Source: Dirofilaria immitis (Eukaryota > Nematoda > Chromadorea > Rhabditida > Onchocercidae). From it: 64,000 nt of DNA. Within the stretch, counting starts at the first letter, position 1; each line of letters starts with the position of its first letter. The translations under genes and the position numbers were made by a program. Below are positions 12,349 to 25,934 of this stretch, in pieces. The stretch is taken from contig JAKNDB010000087.1 of the NCBI GenBank assembly GCA_024305405.1, positions 4,404,501 through 4,468,500 of the forward strand. The letters are read 5' to 3'. The notes under the pieces are model-generated. The model searched no databases. It was not told the origin of the DNA and saw nothing but the letters and a program-made list of their open reading frames with translations.

Positions 12349-15300
12349 TCACGGAGACTTGGATGATTCCTCTGACAATGTTTCATCATCTTCAACTGAT
12401 GCTCGCATTTGTGCTAGCCTTGTTTCTTGCCGATAAAAATGTTTAAAATTTGCTACCTGAAGCAGGATAAACAGGCCAATAAACCAGTTCTGGTAAAAGT
12501 GCAGAGAAGCATATAGAAAATTGATATATTATCTGTTTCATTGCTAGAACTACAGGAAAGTTTGAATAAATCCATTAGTTTTTGTCAGTTTCTAAAAAAA
12601 TTTGTCTATCCACTGAAAATACTTACGATAATGGGTACAGGAAGGGCAAGCGTCAATACACCAATTAATGCACACAGGCCACCTACTAGTTTACCATAAA
12701 CTCCAGTAGGCGTCAGATCTCCATACCTCAAAAAAATATACGTTGAAAAATTTTCGAAGACATACTGTCAGACAAAAATGAACATATTTACAAGCATTAA
12801 AATTAAATTAATATTCCATCTCAATCATTTATTGATAATATCGTTTCACAAAATAAGTAATTAGAAAAATGTTAGTATTTAGTATCAAAAAATCTGTAGT
12901 TACTTCCTATGTTTAGAATTATCTATTAATTCTAAAAATCTTGAAAAATAAAAACTAGGCTTTAAACGTTAAAAGGTATAAGAAACATGATAAGAATTAT
13001 AAATGCCAATCCTAATAAAATTAGGATTTAACAGTTCAATTCTCAGTTGGGTATGACGTGAAACACTCTATTTTCCTCCACTATAAAAGCTAGAATAAAA
13101 CGCATGCAAATGGCTGCCACACAAGGTAAATGGATGACGCTTGATTGTGTAGTAATAAAAAGCGAAAATAAACACTTATATCTAAGCTGTTTTAGTGCTA
13201 TCAAATTATTTGCAAATGAAAGAGACCGTAAAAGCATGTTCAATTTCCAGTCGCACTTCTACGATATCAAAAGCATTCCATTAAAAGTTTGGACTATCTG
13301 TGCGAATAGCCGTAGAATTAAAAGACGCAAGTGAGAAATTTTTATTCTTAGCATATGTTCAACATTTTCTTGAAAAAATACACTTAAAAAAATTTTTTTG
13401 CTCACTACAGCTAACTAAACAGAATTTAATATTTAAATATGGCCCGTGACCGTATAAATTTTCCGCGAAGATAACCAAAAAATTGGAAGCTTCAATAGTC
13501 ACTAAGTAATTTTCGGGTAATCAGAATTTTTGTTTCAGACATCCAGAAATTTGATCATTTGAGAAGGTTAAGCATCAATAAATCTTTTATAAATATTAGT
13601 TACTGAAATCGAAATTTAGATTAATAGATATCAACGAAAGACGCAAACTCACCCTACTGTAGTCATTGTAACCTGGAATGAATTGAAATAAAGGCATCAA
13701 AAATTGCAGGAATATCCTTGAAATGCCACTTAAACTGTCGAAAGAACCACAGATGACTAATCAACGAAGGATGATAGATAGCAAAGCTTACCAAAACAAA
13801 CCAAAAGAAGCAGGAATTGAGGTAAATTTTGTATTTGGCTCATTCTGTTCAGCGAAATAAACACCACTGGAGAAAAGTACCAAAGCAATGACCATAAAAA
13901 GATAAGAAGGCAAAATTCCTGTATAGACGCACGAAATGTTTTGCCGAGAATTTGTAAGCCAACTGAGTGCCTGCAAATGTATTCTTTCATCAAAAGTAGC
14001 TTCACCGCTGATGATTCATCCATCTTATTTCAGTCTTAAAGCTCAATATTAACAAGAAATGAGAGGGGTGCTTCTTACAATAGAAATCTTTATGATTATA
14101 ACACCATGAGAATCGTTAGTACATAGTACAAGAATGAAAAAAGGCATATAATAACTCAATTCTAACCTACTGAGCTTAAATATTCTGAATACTCGTACTA
14201 ATCGTAGAACTCGTAACACAGCGAATGACATCGACGATTTGGTTGAATCCATCCTGAAATTTATATAATATTTCCGATCAGATTCAACTTTAAACTTCAA
14301 TGTTTCACTTGTAAATTACTAGCAGTCACTTTACAACTACTACCATAATTGTTGTCAATTGCTATCCATAATTTCAAAAATAGCAATAAAGTCAACAATG
14401 TTAAGGATAAACGAGATTAAAATGAAATGAACTTACCATAACAAATTACCAAAAAAAGGAGCAATAGCAATGAAGTCAATAATGTTAAGGACAGAGCGAA
14501 GGAAACTGAGTTTGTTGGGACAGCTTACAAATCGCAGCAGTAATTCTGAAATTACATAATATTTCCCTATAGCGCCCTTTTTAAAAATTGTTATTTAATG
14601 AATAAAAAAGTGAAGAATTCCATTTTAATTGAAATTCTCAAAATTCAATTTTTGTTAAAAAATAATTGACATGCAAATCACTACAGAATAGGAAGAAGCT
14701 TACATGGCTTTTTAAAAAACATGAACTGCGATTTTCGCATTGATGAAGGTTCTGTCTGTTTCAGATGCAGAAACAATGATGATGGTATATGACAAGGAAA
14801 TTTTCTTAATTTAGTTCATCGATAAAAATGGTATATTAAAATACAGAGTTTCCTTTCATGGTTGGTAAAAAAATCAATGTATCTCGAAATCAATGTTTAT
14901 TGGGACACTTCTTATTTCAAAATATGAGTGAAGAATTTCTCATATAACCAAAAATTTTTTTCTAGAAATTTTGAATGGTTATCACAACACTTGGAATATA
15001 AAAAATAAAAAAACTAACCAATAGTAAACCAAACGATGCAGAATAATTCAATGTAGAAAAACGGATTAGACCAGTCGCGTCCATCGCCCGCGTTTTCTTT
15101 CATCGATGGTAGTGTTTCCAAACAAAACGATATTATTGAGCTGAAATCCGATTAAATTATCCAGAAATATTTGAGTTTGTCAAGTCAATTATTACTTAAA
15201 ACTTTATTCAATATGCCAAAATTGGAATTGTCTCATAAGAGACTATATCAACTTCAAAAGATTTTCAGAAATCTACTAAAAATTTAGTAGAACTTCAGAA

Positions 15301-17014
15301 AATGCATACATGCTAATAACAAAAATAGAGAGAAGCGCAAAAATTCGAGCGAATAATGAAGAATCCGGATATTCCACCAATTCCCATAACTGCCGTTGTA
15401 GGACATTTTGAGGCATCTGGATTTCTTTAGGTCTCTCATAACCTTCGCTGATCCAGAATTTCTCTAGCAGTTCTTCACCCATCTACAAAAAATCGATACC
15501 GTAATAACATTGCAATTAAAATGAATATATCTACAGTATCAGTTTTACTATCTTCAAAAGTCTACTACAGTGTTAAAAATTTTCAAATCGAATCAAATTA
15601 TTATACAACTACTTTCTCTCTTAAAAATCTCTTAAAGATCTTTTGAACCAAATGTGTTTCATTAACTTTTTGCAACTGTGGCAGTATCTGATTGAAACTG
15701 ATATTTTTGAAATAATGATTTTACTTCGAAAAATTTGAGTTCTTTAATAAACATATCGATTGGTACCGATTCTGGCCTCTTCACAATACCACCACTTTGA
15801 TAGGTATAGAGTATTGATTCAAAACTGAAAAATCATAATTAGTGTCATGAATGCTTTATCCATTAAAAGACTTTTCGTTGCTATGAGATTATGTATAATC
15901 GTTTTTGAAAAATTAATGTTAAAAATAGATTAATTTGTTATAATTTTATAATATAGAGTGAAAATATAATTTTTCAAAGACTTAATATATTTTTAATGGT
16001 TCTTCAAATCTCGAGAGAAGTTTCCGAAAAAATTTGGAGTACAAGCCTTGTACGATGCCGATCGAAGAAATATTCTTCATTTTGGGATCCCAAAAACGAC
16101 TTCGTTTGAATGAATTACCAAGCAATGTTAATGGATATCTACAAAAGTAACATTAAAATGTGCCCTTGTCAGCGTTGTTTGTCAAAAACAAATAAATAAC
16201 AATTCTGCATAGCATTCTGATGGATATATTCATAAAATTAGGCTTATCTCCATACTAAGATGAAGTCGCTCTCTACGGATTATCCGTGGACGAATTTTGG
16301 AAATTGGATAAAACATTGTTTAAAGAGATTTTCAAAAAAAAAAAAGAAGAAGAAAATACATCTACAGGGATATAAAAATTTTTGAATTCATAGATTTTCA
16401 AGCTTTATAATTAAGTGTAAGAATAAATCATGCAAAATCTGATTTTCTGAGAAATTGTTGTGAATAAATTGAAAATTGCTACTTTACTTACCTTCTCAAT
16501 GTCGATTCATATGTTTGAAACCTTAGACCAGCAACATTAATTGTAATTAGATTACGTTCTCTTCGTTTTATCGATGACATGTCATCGTACATTATGTTAT
16601 TTGGCTGAAAATATATATTATATATTATCAAATTTCAATGATTAAACTTTGTACTACGAGAGATACAACATTATAAAATTAATAAATTATGCGAACTTAA
16701 GCAAATATTATGGATCGCTAAATAACAGCGTAGATCAGGTCAACAGATGAATCTATTTTCGGGAAAATGATGAGAAATGTATAGGATAGAAAAAAAAAAA
16801 AAAACAAGAGTATTCCATGTTGTATTCTAACAATGAATTTTTCATGAATAATCTGTTTTTATATTTCCAGTCCACATTGATGTGATACACTAATGAAAGT
16901 CTTGATTTAAATTTAGGAAAACCATTTAAGATTGACCTCTTCTTCTGTGATCATCGGAAAAATAGAACCATTGTTTGAGATTTCTTCATGTGCCTCCTTA
17001 TTTGATGTATCCAT
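12349..17014 (-). CDS. Shaker-type (Kv1) voltage-gated potassium channel
   Basis: Twelve exons on the minus strand: 17014-16937, 16604-16492, 16138-16047, 15824-15725, 15482-15310, 15140-15019, 14545-14437, 14253-14167, 13970-13792, 13672-13653, 12726-12627, 12456-12349, about 427 residues. The T1 tetramerisation domain shows [31 protein letters not shown] and [10 protein letters not shown]1 is near [13 protein letters not shown]2 near [14 protein letters not shown]3 near [14 protein letters not shown]4 is [19 protein letters not shown] with the full ladder of positive residues. The pore is VTMTTVGYGD and S6 [20 protein letters not shown]. It forms tetrameric delayed-rectifier or A-type K+ channels in the plasma membrane of nerve and muscle. 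The tail is short (ends SEESSKSP) without the Kv1 PDZ-binding ending. One missing base is needed at each of three runs (16080-16083, 13896-13900, 13803-13806) to keep frame; each correction restores a family motif. The third intron has a GC donor. Confidence 0.93.
14381..14407 (-). repeat. Intronic partial copy of the Kv1 S3 exon
   Basis: These 27 bases match 14465-14491 inside the adjacent S3 exon at 25 of 27 positions, in the same orientation and about 84 bp away. Read on the minus strand they encode [10 protein letters not shown], against [10 protein letters not shown] in the real exon. The flanking sequence has decayed and a stop follows soon, so it looks like a relic of a small tandem duplication rather than a usable alternative exon. 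Confidence 0.65.
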
Positions 17015-18066
17015 GATGGGAGACCTGTAGAAATGATACATACATGAATAGATTGATGGATAATCAATCAGTGGTGCTAGATTGCATGGAATATTTATTA
17101 TTATTATTATTAGATTAGTTAAAGAAGTATTTTTTATGGATTGAGGAAGATAAATTATCCAATCATTTAGATATAAAATTAAGAAGGCTATTAAATCATT
17201 TAAATGAATTGAATTAAAACGATAAATGCTTTTATATTAAATGGTTCAAAAATCAGAGACAGTATAGATGTTTAGAAGAAATTATCAATGGAATAAAAAT
17301 TTATCAAAAATCAATAATTAAATAAAAAATTCATCATATTTGAGAGATATAAATTTTTGCATCATTGCAGATTAATTATATCAAAATGCAATAGTCTGTT
17401 TTTTCTTTAAATTCGGTGACGAGAAGTCCTTTATTTTTTAAATACGCCATATTCCATTTAACTCAATCTACTAGACTTTTGCCAAAAACAAATTATCAGA
17501 AGGTAAAGAGATAAAATATACCAAGAGTGAATAAGAATGCATGAGCCTATTGATCAACTTATCAAAATTTAAACAACTACTAAAAGATAACGATTCGCAA
17601 CTTATCGCTGCGTATCAGTTCTTCATTCAGTATGGGAAGCACTCACTTCATTCCTCTCTAAGCACTTCCTTCACAACTTCTTATTTTGAAGGATCAAACC
17701 AATATTTTATTATTAATCTTACTAAAAATGTGATATTTATTGAAATTTTCAAAATCAAAAAAGCATGTATCATTTGATTGGATAATTTAGCATTGGTAAG
17801 TGCCAACTTGGTCAGTAATTTGCTTCACTTTGGACGATGAATCTTTCCGCTATAAATAATTTAATGAAACATAGGAAAGGAAAAACAGAAATGATAGCCA
17901 AAAGGCCATCAAGTATGAAACACAACGGTACTCATCGAATTGCGGCAGCTAGTCCAATCATTGACATCTGTGTAAAAGAACTTCCTTTGATAATCTTTCC
18001 CTTCCTTAGTCTAATCTCTAAGCTTTACTTACAACTAACATTTGCTTACACATAAACAAAGCCATA

Positions 18067-18335
18067 ACACATATATATATATATATATATATACACATAC
18101 ATATATATGCATACATACATACATATATATATATGCATACATACATACATATATATATGCATACATACATATATATACATGCACACATACATATATACTC
18201 ACACATACACAACACACATACACACATACGCAACACACACACATATATATATATAAACATATATACATACATACATACATACATACATACATACATACAT
18301 ACATACATACATACATACATACATACATACATACA

Positions 18336-18367
<32 letters not shown>

Positions 18368-18409
18368 CATACATACATACATACATACATACATACATAC
18401 ATACATACA

Positions 18410-18445
<36 letters not shown>

Positions 18446-18456
18446 TATATACATAC
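18067..18456. repeat. (CATA)n/(TA)n compound microsatellite
   Basis: A run of TA dinucleotides and interrupted ATAC units from 18067 grades into a nearly pure CATA tetranucleotide array at about 18262-18446, with a single TA interruption near 18362. Long open frames over it on both strands (alternating Tyr/Met/Cys/Val or His/Ile/Thr) are products of the repeat, not genes. Confidence 0.98.
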
Positions 18457-19261
18457 GTTGCATAGATTACAGATGTTACTCGAAAGATATGAATAGAATA
18501 TTGTTCTGAAAATGAATGGACTGATCTTTTCCAAATAATTTGCATTTTTGCGGGAGCTAAACGGTTAGTTGTTATCCATTTTAGGTGATGCATTATTATC
18601 CAGTATCGGATTTATGCTTGAAGTATTCACATTTGGTTTAAATACACGTTACCAAATTTGTGGGATTATTCGATCATTGGCCATAAAATTAATTCAACTT
18701 ACTAAATCTTTCAGGAATTCTTGAAAGATAAGTGTTTCAGGGTATCTTTTCAATCTAAATCCTTATTTGTATGCATCGTTATCATTGTTATATCAAATAA
18801 TCAAGTCAGCTATTTCTCATTATCTATACTCGTTAAAAATTTTCGAGAATTGATCCGAAAATTGTATTTTTGATATTAAAACGAATGAACGAGATCAAAA
18901 ACTAATAATGATTCATCGTTGAAATTATTACAAAAAATGCAAAGATATTATGCTTGAATTAAAATTTAAACTGGAAATTGTTTGTTTTCATACAAATCAG
19001 AATTAGAAATTTAAAAACAAAATTAAGAGTGAAATGCTCACCACGGTATAAACTTACAACCTTAATATAGAGTACAAATAGATTAAATAGATACAGTTGA
19101 GAAGATAGAGATAAAATTTTTTTCAGTTTGAAAGTAAAAAGAACAGTTGTGTAAGTTGAAGTCCGCAATTTGAAATAGTTATCAAATTTTCAATTCCGTC
19201 GATTTTTCCGGTATAGAAAATACCATATTTCCTTTAATATTCTTCAATAGAATCATCTTAC

Positions 19262-19370
19262 AGGTAATCAACCGAACGGGATCGATGGCATTGGATTTCA
19301 TGCAAATCAACGGGTATTGAGGTTCGTGTTGATCGACCACTCCGACTGCGATATTTCTCTGGATGAACAT
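19262..19370 (-). CDS. Candidate 5' coding exon (uncertain)
   Basis: An ATG-initiated minus-strand frame of 36 codons (starts MFIQRNIAVGVVDQHEPQYP) ends in a strong donor, ACCT|GTAAGA. It is more GC-rich and codon-like than the surrounding intergenic sequence. It lies about 2.2 kb upstream of the Kv1 initiator exon on the same strand and could be an alternative first exon. Its phase (1) does not match the 10 nt preceding that gene's ATG, which would need phase 2. It has no homology that I recognise. Confidence 0.25.
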
Positions 19371-22300
19371 TGAGTAAATGTTCTATTTGCCTGGAAATAT
19401 GATATGATAAATGTCCGTATTTAAACTTATATAAATTATTTGAAAAGTCTTTTGATGCAGGTTAAAATTTCAAAAATTAAAACGTATCATTTATTTTTCT
19501 ATTTTATCACTTTTTTAATATTTATGTCAGGCCATTTGGAAAATTTAACAAATAAGGAATGAAAAATAAATTGGCAAATATTCTTATTGGACACTTCTTA
19601 TTAACAGCGATTTATTAATAGATCAAAAAATTGATCAAACGCTAGTTAAGAATATGTGTAATACTATTAATTAAATGACCAGGTTCTGAAAAATGACGAA
19701 CTATACCGATCTCTGGTCAGATATCAGTAGAAATCTCAATGATTGGGCACAATAGCAGTATGAAATTTCTTTTTTCTTGTCAGTAAGATTTTTGGTGGTA
19801 AGAAAACGAACGATGAAAAAGAAATTAATGTACTGAATATTTATATCAGAGTATGAAAAAAGTTAATGCCTCGGAGAAGATCTTTTCCTATGATCAATTT
19901 ATAATTCGCTATTCGTTTCAAAGACGAAAAAAAGTGCTTTAAATTGCAATTCAATTTTCGATATCGATTTTGCATAACGATGAAAAATTGTGTGGTAATT
20001 TTCAAAATTCAATATTTTCCTCAAAATATGATATCTTTTAGGTATTCAAAGACTTTACTATTTGTACCTTTTTCTGTAAAATCGATGTTTTCCCATTTGG
20101 TAACGTCGCCAAAAGTAATTTCAAGAAATTTTATAAAAATATGTCATTAAGTATTAATATATATGACGAATAACATGTATCGACTCGAGCAAAACGGCAA
20201 ATGCTAATTAGGATACGTGTGTTGATTGTGACGTTTACAAAAGTATACCTAATGAGTGAATGTTCAAATGCCTGAAACATACATATTCAGTATGAATATG
20301 AAATATGTATTGAAAAATACGTTAAGAAGCATTTATCAGCTTAAATTATCCGCGTAAACATCTAACATAACTATTGAATAACAGATAATTTAAATAATAC
20401 GAATACCGGATATGCATTACTTAAAATTATAAAATATTGGGACAACAAGAATTCAGCTATGTAAGGACATTGTTGAATTTGGATCATTAAGAATATTGCT
20501 TTGTTTTAACTTTTAATCTTAACTTTCTCACTGATAGAGAAAGAGCATGTGCAAATGATTTATTTATGATGTAATTTAAAGTTTATCAATGATGATTTAA
20601 CATTTTTAATATTTCATTCAGTTTTTCGTTCGATATTACCTTAATCTTTGGTAAAATCATTATTTAAGTTAGTTAGGATTCATTCATTTGTCTCCTTTGA
20701 GATTCATTTTTTCATGCCTGCGATTTTTATCAGATGATAAATTAATAATCTTTTAATGAATTTATCATTGAACGAAAAAAATATCATGCAAAATTAATTA
20801 CAAATTAGATAAAAAGATCGAAAGAACGATTATTTGTTAATTTAATATTAACAGTGAATCTGCAGATAAGCAAAAATATTGTTATTTTGATTATTCGGAA
20901 ATGAAAAATAATGAATTAGCGTTTAAATAAATTGTTTAGACTGTTGATCTTTGGGAAGTATTTATTGAATTATATATTACATAAACAAATTAGAGGTTTT
21001 TTCAACTGTTTCAAATTATTCGCACATTGAATTCCTTCTAAGTTTGATTTTCTTTTCGTTTAAAACTAGCTTAATATTAAAAATACACTCACTCACTGAA
21101 CACTAAACGTGAAGTTGGTTAAAAGCGTCAATTAATCATTTTAGTAGTTTCAGTATTCTTGAACGAATGAAAATAATATTCTTAAAGGAGTTACCAGAGT
21201 AAAATTTACTGTTAGATTTTTTTTTATCCCTATCCAAGACTTACAAGACATTTTTTCTTTTTGTAAGAAATATTGTTATTGTTTCAACAATGAAATAAAT
21301 GATTCCGATTCCAAACTATTTTTTGACAAATAGAAGAAAGAAGTGATCAACGAAGATGAAAGATAAACAGATTCAACTAAATTATATTGTTATTGAATTC
21401 CGTTTATACTTAATTATTGACAGGAAATTAGACAAAAGCTGTTTATGATATCAACAAGTTAATAGATAACATTATTATTTCGTTCAAACCAAAAAAATTA
21501 AAATTTCAAATGCTAAATACGTGAACAAACCTTTTAGAAGGTCGGTTTGAAGGCCGTCGACTAAATAGTTCATCATTTGGTCTTTCTCGTACTATAATAG
21601 CAGGCATTTAAATCCGATGGAATAATTCACTGTAAATTAATGCCATATATTCAGAGAAATGAAATTTGTCTTGAGTTGCTAATTATTTCTTAATTGACTA
21701 GTCTGGAAGATCTATTTTTCACGATCTGATGGAGCATTTTAACACAGAATGGATTAGATACCCAATCTGAAGCCCTTCAGGAATCGCATTTCGAGCTAAG
21801 TTAGAATCCAAGTATAAAATTGATGGCTTATATAAAAACGAAATATTAAATATTTGTTTTCTCCAAAAAATTCTTAGTTAGATTAGAACAAAACTAAACA
21901 GCTGTCAGTAATTGCATTTTTCATACACTTTACATTGAAAACAGTTGAAGTTCAAACAACTTCATATCAAAATAATCATTTGATTTTACACCTCTCTTGT
22001 GGCCATCACAATTTTCGAATTATATATTTTGAGATATAACTAAATGAATTATTATCTCATTTTTCATGGCTTTAAATAAGTTCAATTACAAATATGAAGA
22101 AAAGAAATTTTAACTGTTGCTTATATTTTGATATTTTATAGAATTATAAGCATATTGAAAGTATTCATTTGGAAGCTTTGAATTTATTATATCTGGCTTT
22201 TTACTAGTTCACATTGCAGAAAATCTTATAAACAATTTGATTGGATTCAATTAAATGTACCTTTTCAAACGCAAAAGGACATGAAGATGAAATTAAAAAA

Positions 22301-25300
22301 TCCTAAAACTTAGAGATTAAAATAAGATTTATAATTTATACCTTAAAAAGCTTGATAATATTAGAAAAGCTACACTTGATAGGAAACATTTCGTACAAGG
22401 AAATGAGAGGTAAGCATGATGAGTACAAATCCTCTGATACTTATTTATCTTTCGAAGTACATATAAATAATGACGTAAGATTTGCATAAAACTTTTCCAG
22501 ACCTTAATTGTATGCTCACCCTAATATAACTGAAAAGGAATGCCAGGCTGAATTCAAGAATCTCTAGTTCGTTTCTACAGTTGAACATCTAACACATAAC
22601 GATTTCAAACTTTCTAACCAAAGCTTCATTAATTATCAAAAGCTATACGAAATATGTTAATGAAATAAAATTATCTGAGAATTGGCATATACAATTCCAA
22701 CAAACTCAATATTCAAAATTTCTAAAAAATTTAATTATACGAAGATTTCCAACTGAATTTGTTTTATAAATATACAAGTGATAATATTAGCAAACTTTAA
22801 TAGCATAAGCTGAGGCATGCATTCAATTTAAAAATTTGTAGTAAATATCGAATTTAATTAAACATTTTGAAAGCATTAAACGATGATTTTGGTTTAACAT
22901 CATTGCGATTTAAGAAGCTCATATGTGTTGTTAAAATAAGTGTATCAAATAATGAATTCTTTTTGGGATCGAAAAAAGAAGAAATCACTCTATCCTTCTT
23001 TTTATAAAAGAAATGATTATCAGTTTTTATTTTAAGGCATCACATCACTCGGCCTAAGATAGTATGTGGTTTATCATTATTCAAAATTGATCGTTTCTCA
23101 TGAACATCGTAATTATACAAATTAAAGGCGACAACTTAAAATAAAATTTCTTTAACTTATCTTGTTTTCTAATTTATTTCTAAATTTTACATCAAATGAG
23201 CATTACGTACAATCATTTTTTATTTTTATCCTTTGCTATGAAAATCAGACCGAAGTGTACTTTGAAGATATATGCGTACATCAAATTCATTTTAAAAAGA
23301 TCAATTAATTTGTATTTTTTTGATAGCACTCACATATACTTAACAGTTAAATGCATCGCAAAGATCATTCAATGTTTTAATTGAGAAGAGATAAATTTTA
23401 CATTTTTATTCGACAAATTACATTAAAATAAAACTCTTCTCAATTTATAGTAAAAATTTGTCCTTGAAAAATTAATTTTTAATAATGTTCATTTGATATT
23501 TTTAATGAAATAAAATTTAATGAATGGAACGGATCTCAGCCTTCTTGCATTCAGGAGAACAAGCTGATTAGCAAATTTATATTTCTTGAATTCTTCTAAC
23601 TTTTTATGAAAATTAATGATTTTGAAATGTAACATGCGAGATGTAAAAATGCAAAGCAGAAAAGCTTTCACAAAATATAAAACAAAAAGCTTTTGAACGT
23701 ATAACTCAAAAAATTTGTAACATTCTAATGAATAGAAATCGAAATTAGTCATATAGATTGGCATCATGTTTGATTAGAATTAAAAACAAATCATTTAAAA
23801 ATTCATGAATAATTAAAAAAAAAGAAAACCATTCATGGAATTGTAATTTATAGTCAAGAATTATTATTTTACTATTATTAGAACTACTTTGATTCATTTG
23901 AATCCTTTAGAGTATAAAAACAATTTTATCCCTTAACATTTTAAGTAAGCATATAAACAGAAAATTGAACTGCTTGACTTATATCGATTCCAATGCTTCA
24001 TAATTAAAAGAATTCAGTATCCTACCTACTACTTCAGTACAAAGGTCTTAATTGAAAAAGATCAGTAGGTTACTTTTTTTTTGAAAGAATCCAGTGCCAA
24101 ATATCTGTGTGCCAATTATTTTATTATTCGTCCAAATTAATTCATTGAAACTATTAGCTCAAAAAGAATGTAAATTTTTAATAAGAAATGCCATATTATT
24201 TTTCAAAGCAAAAAAAAATTGATAATCGATAAGGAATAACGCGTAATATGATTTAATTCATTAATTCAGGAGGAAATAGAAAAATAATATAAATTATGTT
24301 TAAGTTAATAATTTAATTATTAGCTGAGATATAAATTATAAAACCCTACTTCATTGATATCAAAGTTGCTGAACTGACTGCTACCATTATCCGGAAAAAG
24401 TGGACCACCAATCTTTGAAATATAATTTTATTCCACTAGAAACTTCCTACATAGACAGCTGATATCAGTGAATGGAACAATATGATATATGCACTTCTTA
24501 CTGATAATTTATGAAAAGAAGATGCATGAGAATTCTGCTAAATGAATATACATATCTTCAAGCTGGAAAAATTGACGAATATATTTTTAAAATTTCAAAT
24601 CCTTTTGCGTAAGCAGCCAGTAATAAAAAATGTGCTTAGCTGAGATGGTATAGAAAGAGAAGTGGTCGGAAGCAGTTTGTGAAAGATTGAAAGCAAAGTT
24701 AACTGTTTTCTATTGCTTGAATATCAAATTCATCCATTAAAAATTTTTGAAGCAAAAAAATTTAGATCAGAAAACACAAAACCAAGCAGTTTAGATTAAA
24801 TAAAAGATAAAGTCTTAAATCATATTTCTAGAAAAAGGAAATGAACAATTGTTAATGATTCCTATTTTTGTTGCCAAAGATTTAAATTATTTCCTAATTT
24901 CAAATCATTCTAACATTTTTGTTAACATTTGACTCAAATTCTTTTGAAACTCGAAGTCAACTTCAATATATCAAAAGATTTTTTCTCAACATTAAATCAC
25001 TTTTATTGCAAATCGCTTCAAACACTTTACAATAACTGAAATGTTATTAACTCTAATATCAGTAAATTACAATAGAATGCTGGCCAGCCATGAAGTTATT
25101 TAAAACGAAGAAGAGAATATAATAGAGGTTGCTAAGGAAAGACAGTTTTCAGGAAAGAAAAGACAACATTTCAGCAAAACAAATCAAAAGCAAAGAATAG
25201 GAATAAGCATGGGTATGAAAACAAATACAATAGAATGAAGGAAGGAATGATCGTACATATTTTATAAAATTTAATATGGTTGGAAGTTATCTCTAACGAA

Positions 25301-25765
25301 TTTATGATATCATATGAAAAGCTGTGATAAATTTTTGAGGGTAACAGTTGCTTTATTCAGTTTGCACTAGACATAACGAGATTTTTGAAAATGTTCTCTA
25401 ATTAACACTAATGATTTCTCTCGAGCAGAAAAATTACTGCGAGAACGAACAATGTGTTTTAGAATTCCATCAGGAAAAAGTAACAAATAAGAAGCACAAA
25501 TAATGCGCAGAAGAGAGGAAGAAAGATTTCAATGATTAATTACTTCATTTTAGTTATTGTTTAAATTATCAATTTACTATCGTAAAAAATTGAATAAATT
25601 TAAGCAGTTATAATGAATCTATAAAAGCGTAGAGAATAGCTCGTCTTCAGAAAAGCAATATATCTGTCGAATTTTTGATATCTAAATTATCTCATACAAT
25701 TTTAAATGGTTAGTCAATAATTTACAACAACCACGGATCACGATAGAAGTATTAGTGATTGGGAT

Positions 25766-25934
25766 GATCTTACTATCAGCTAACGAGTTATGTAAAAATT
25801 GTTATTTCATGAATTGTTGTTATCTGTGAAATGAAAATTTATTAAGAAATTTGGTGTGGGAATGTGTTACAATTTATTAAATGAATTTGAAGCGATAATT
25901 TTAGTGGCATAAATCGTTAGCTGATAGTAAGATC
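25766..25934. repeat. Short inverted repeat
   Basis: The arm 25766-25792 is the reverse complement of 25908-25934 with one mismatch over 27 bases; the core TCGTTAGCTGATAGTAAGAT is exact. The loop is about 115 bp. A third, imperfect copy of part of the right arm (GCTAGCTGATAGAAAGAT) starts near 25946, and ATTAGTGG-like words recur around it. It resembles the ends of a small non-autonomous transposon, but no target-site duplication is evident. Confidence 0.6.

Noticed and set aside
13788..13976. Upstream part of the second S5 frame (starting [10 protein letters not shown]) as coding
   Set aside because: That part is the shifted reading of GLQILGKTF; only its downstream part matches Kv1.
18018..18593. 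Long open frames on both strands of the CATA array
   Set aside because: They consist of Tyr/Met/Cys/Val or His/Ile/Thr repeats produced by the tetranucleotide array.
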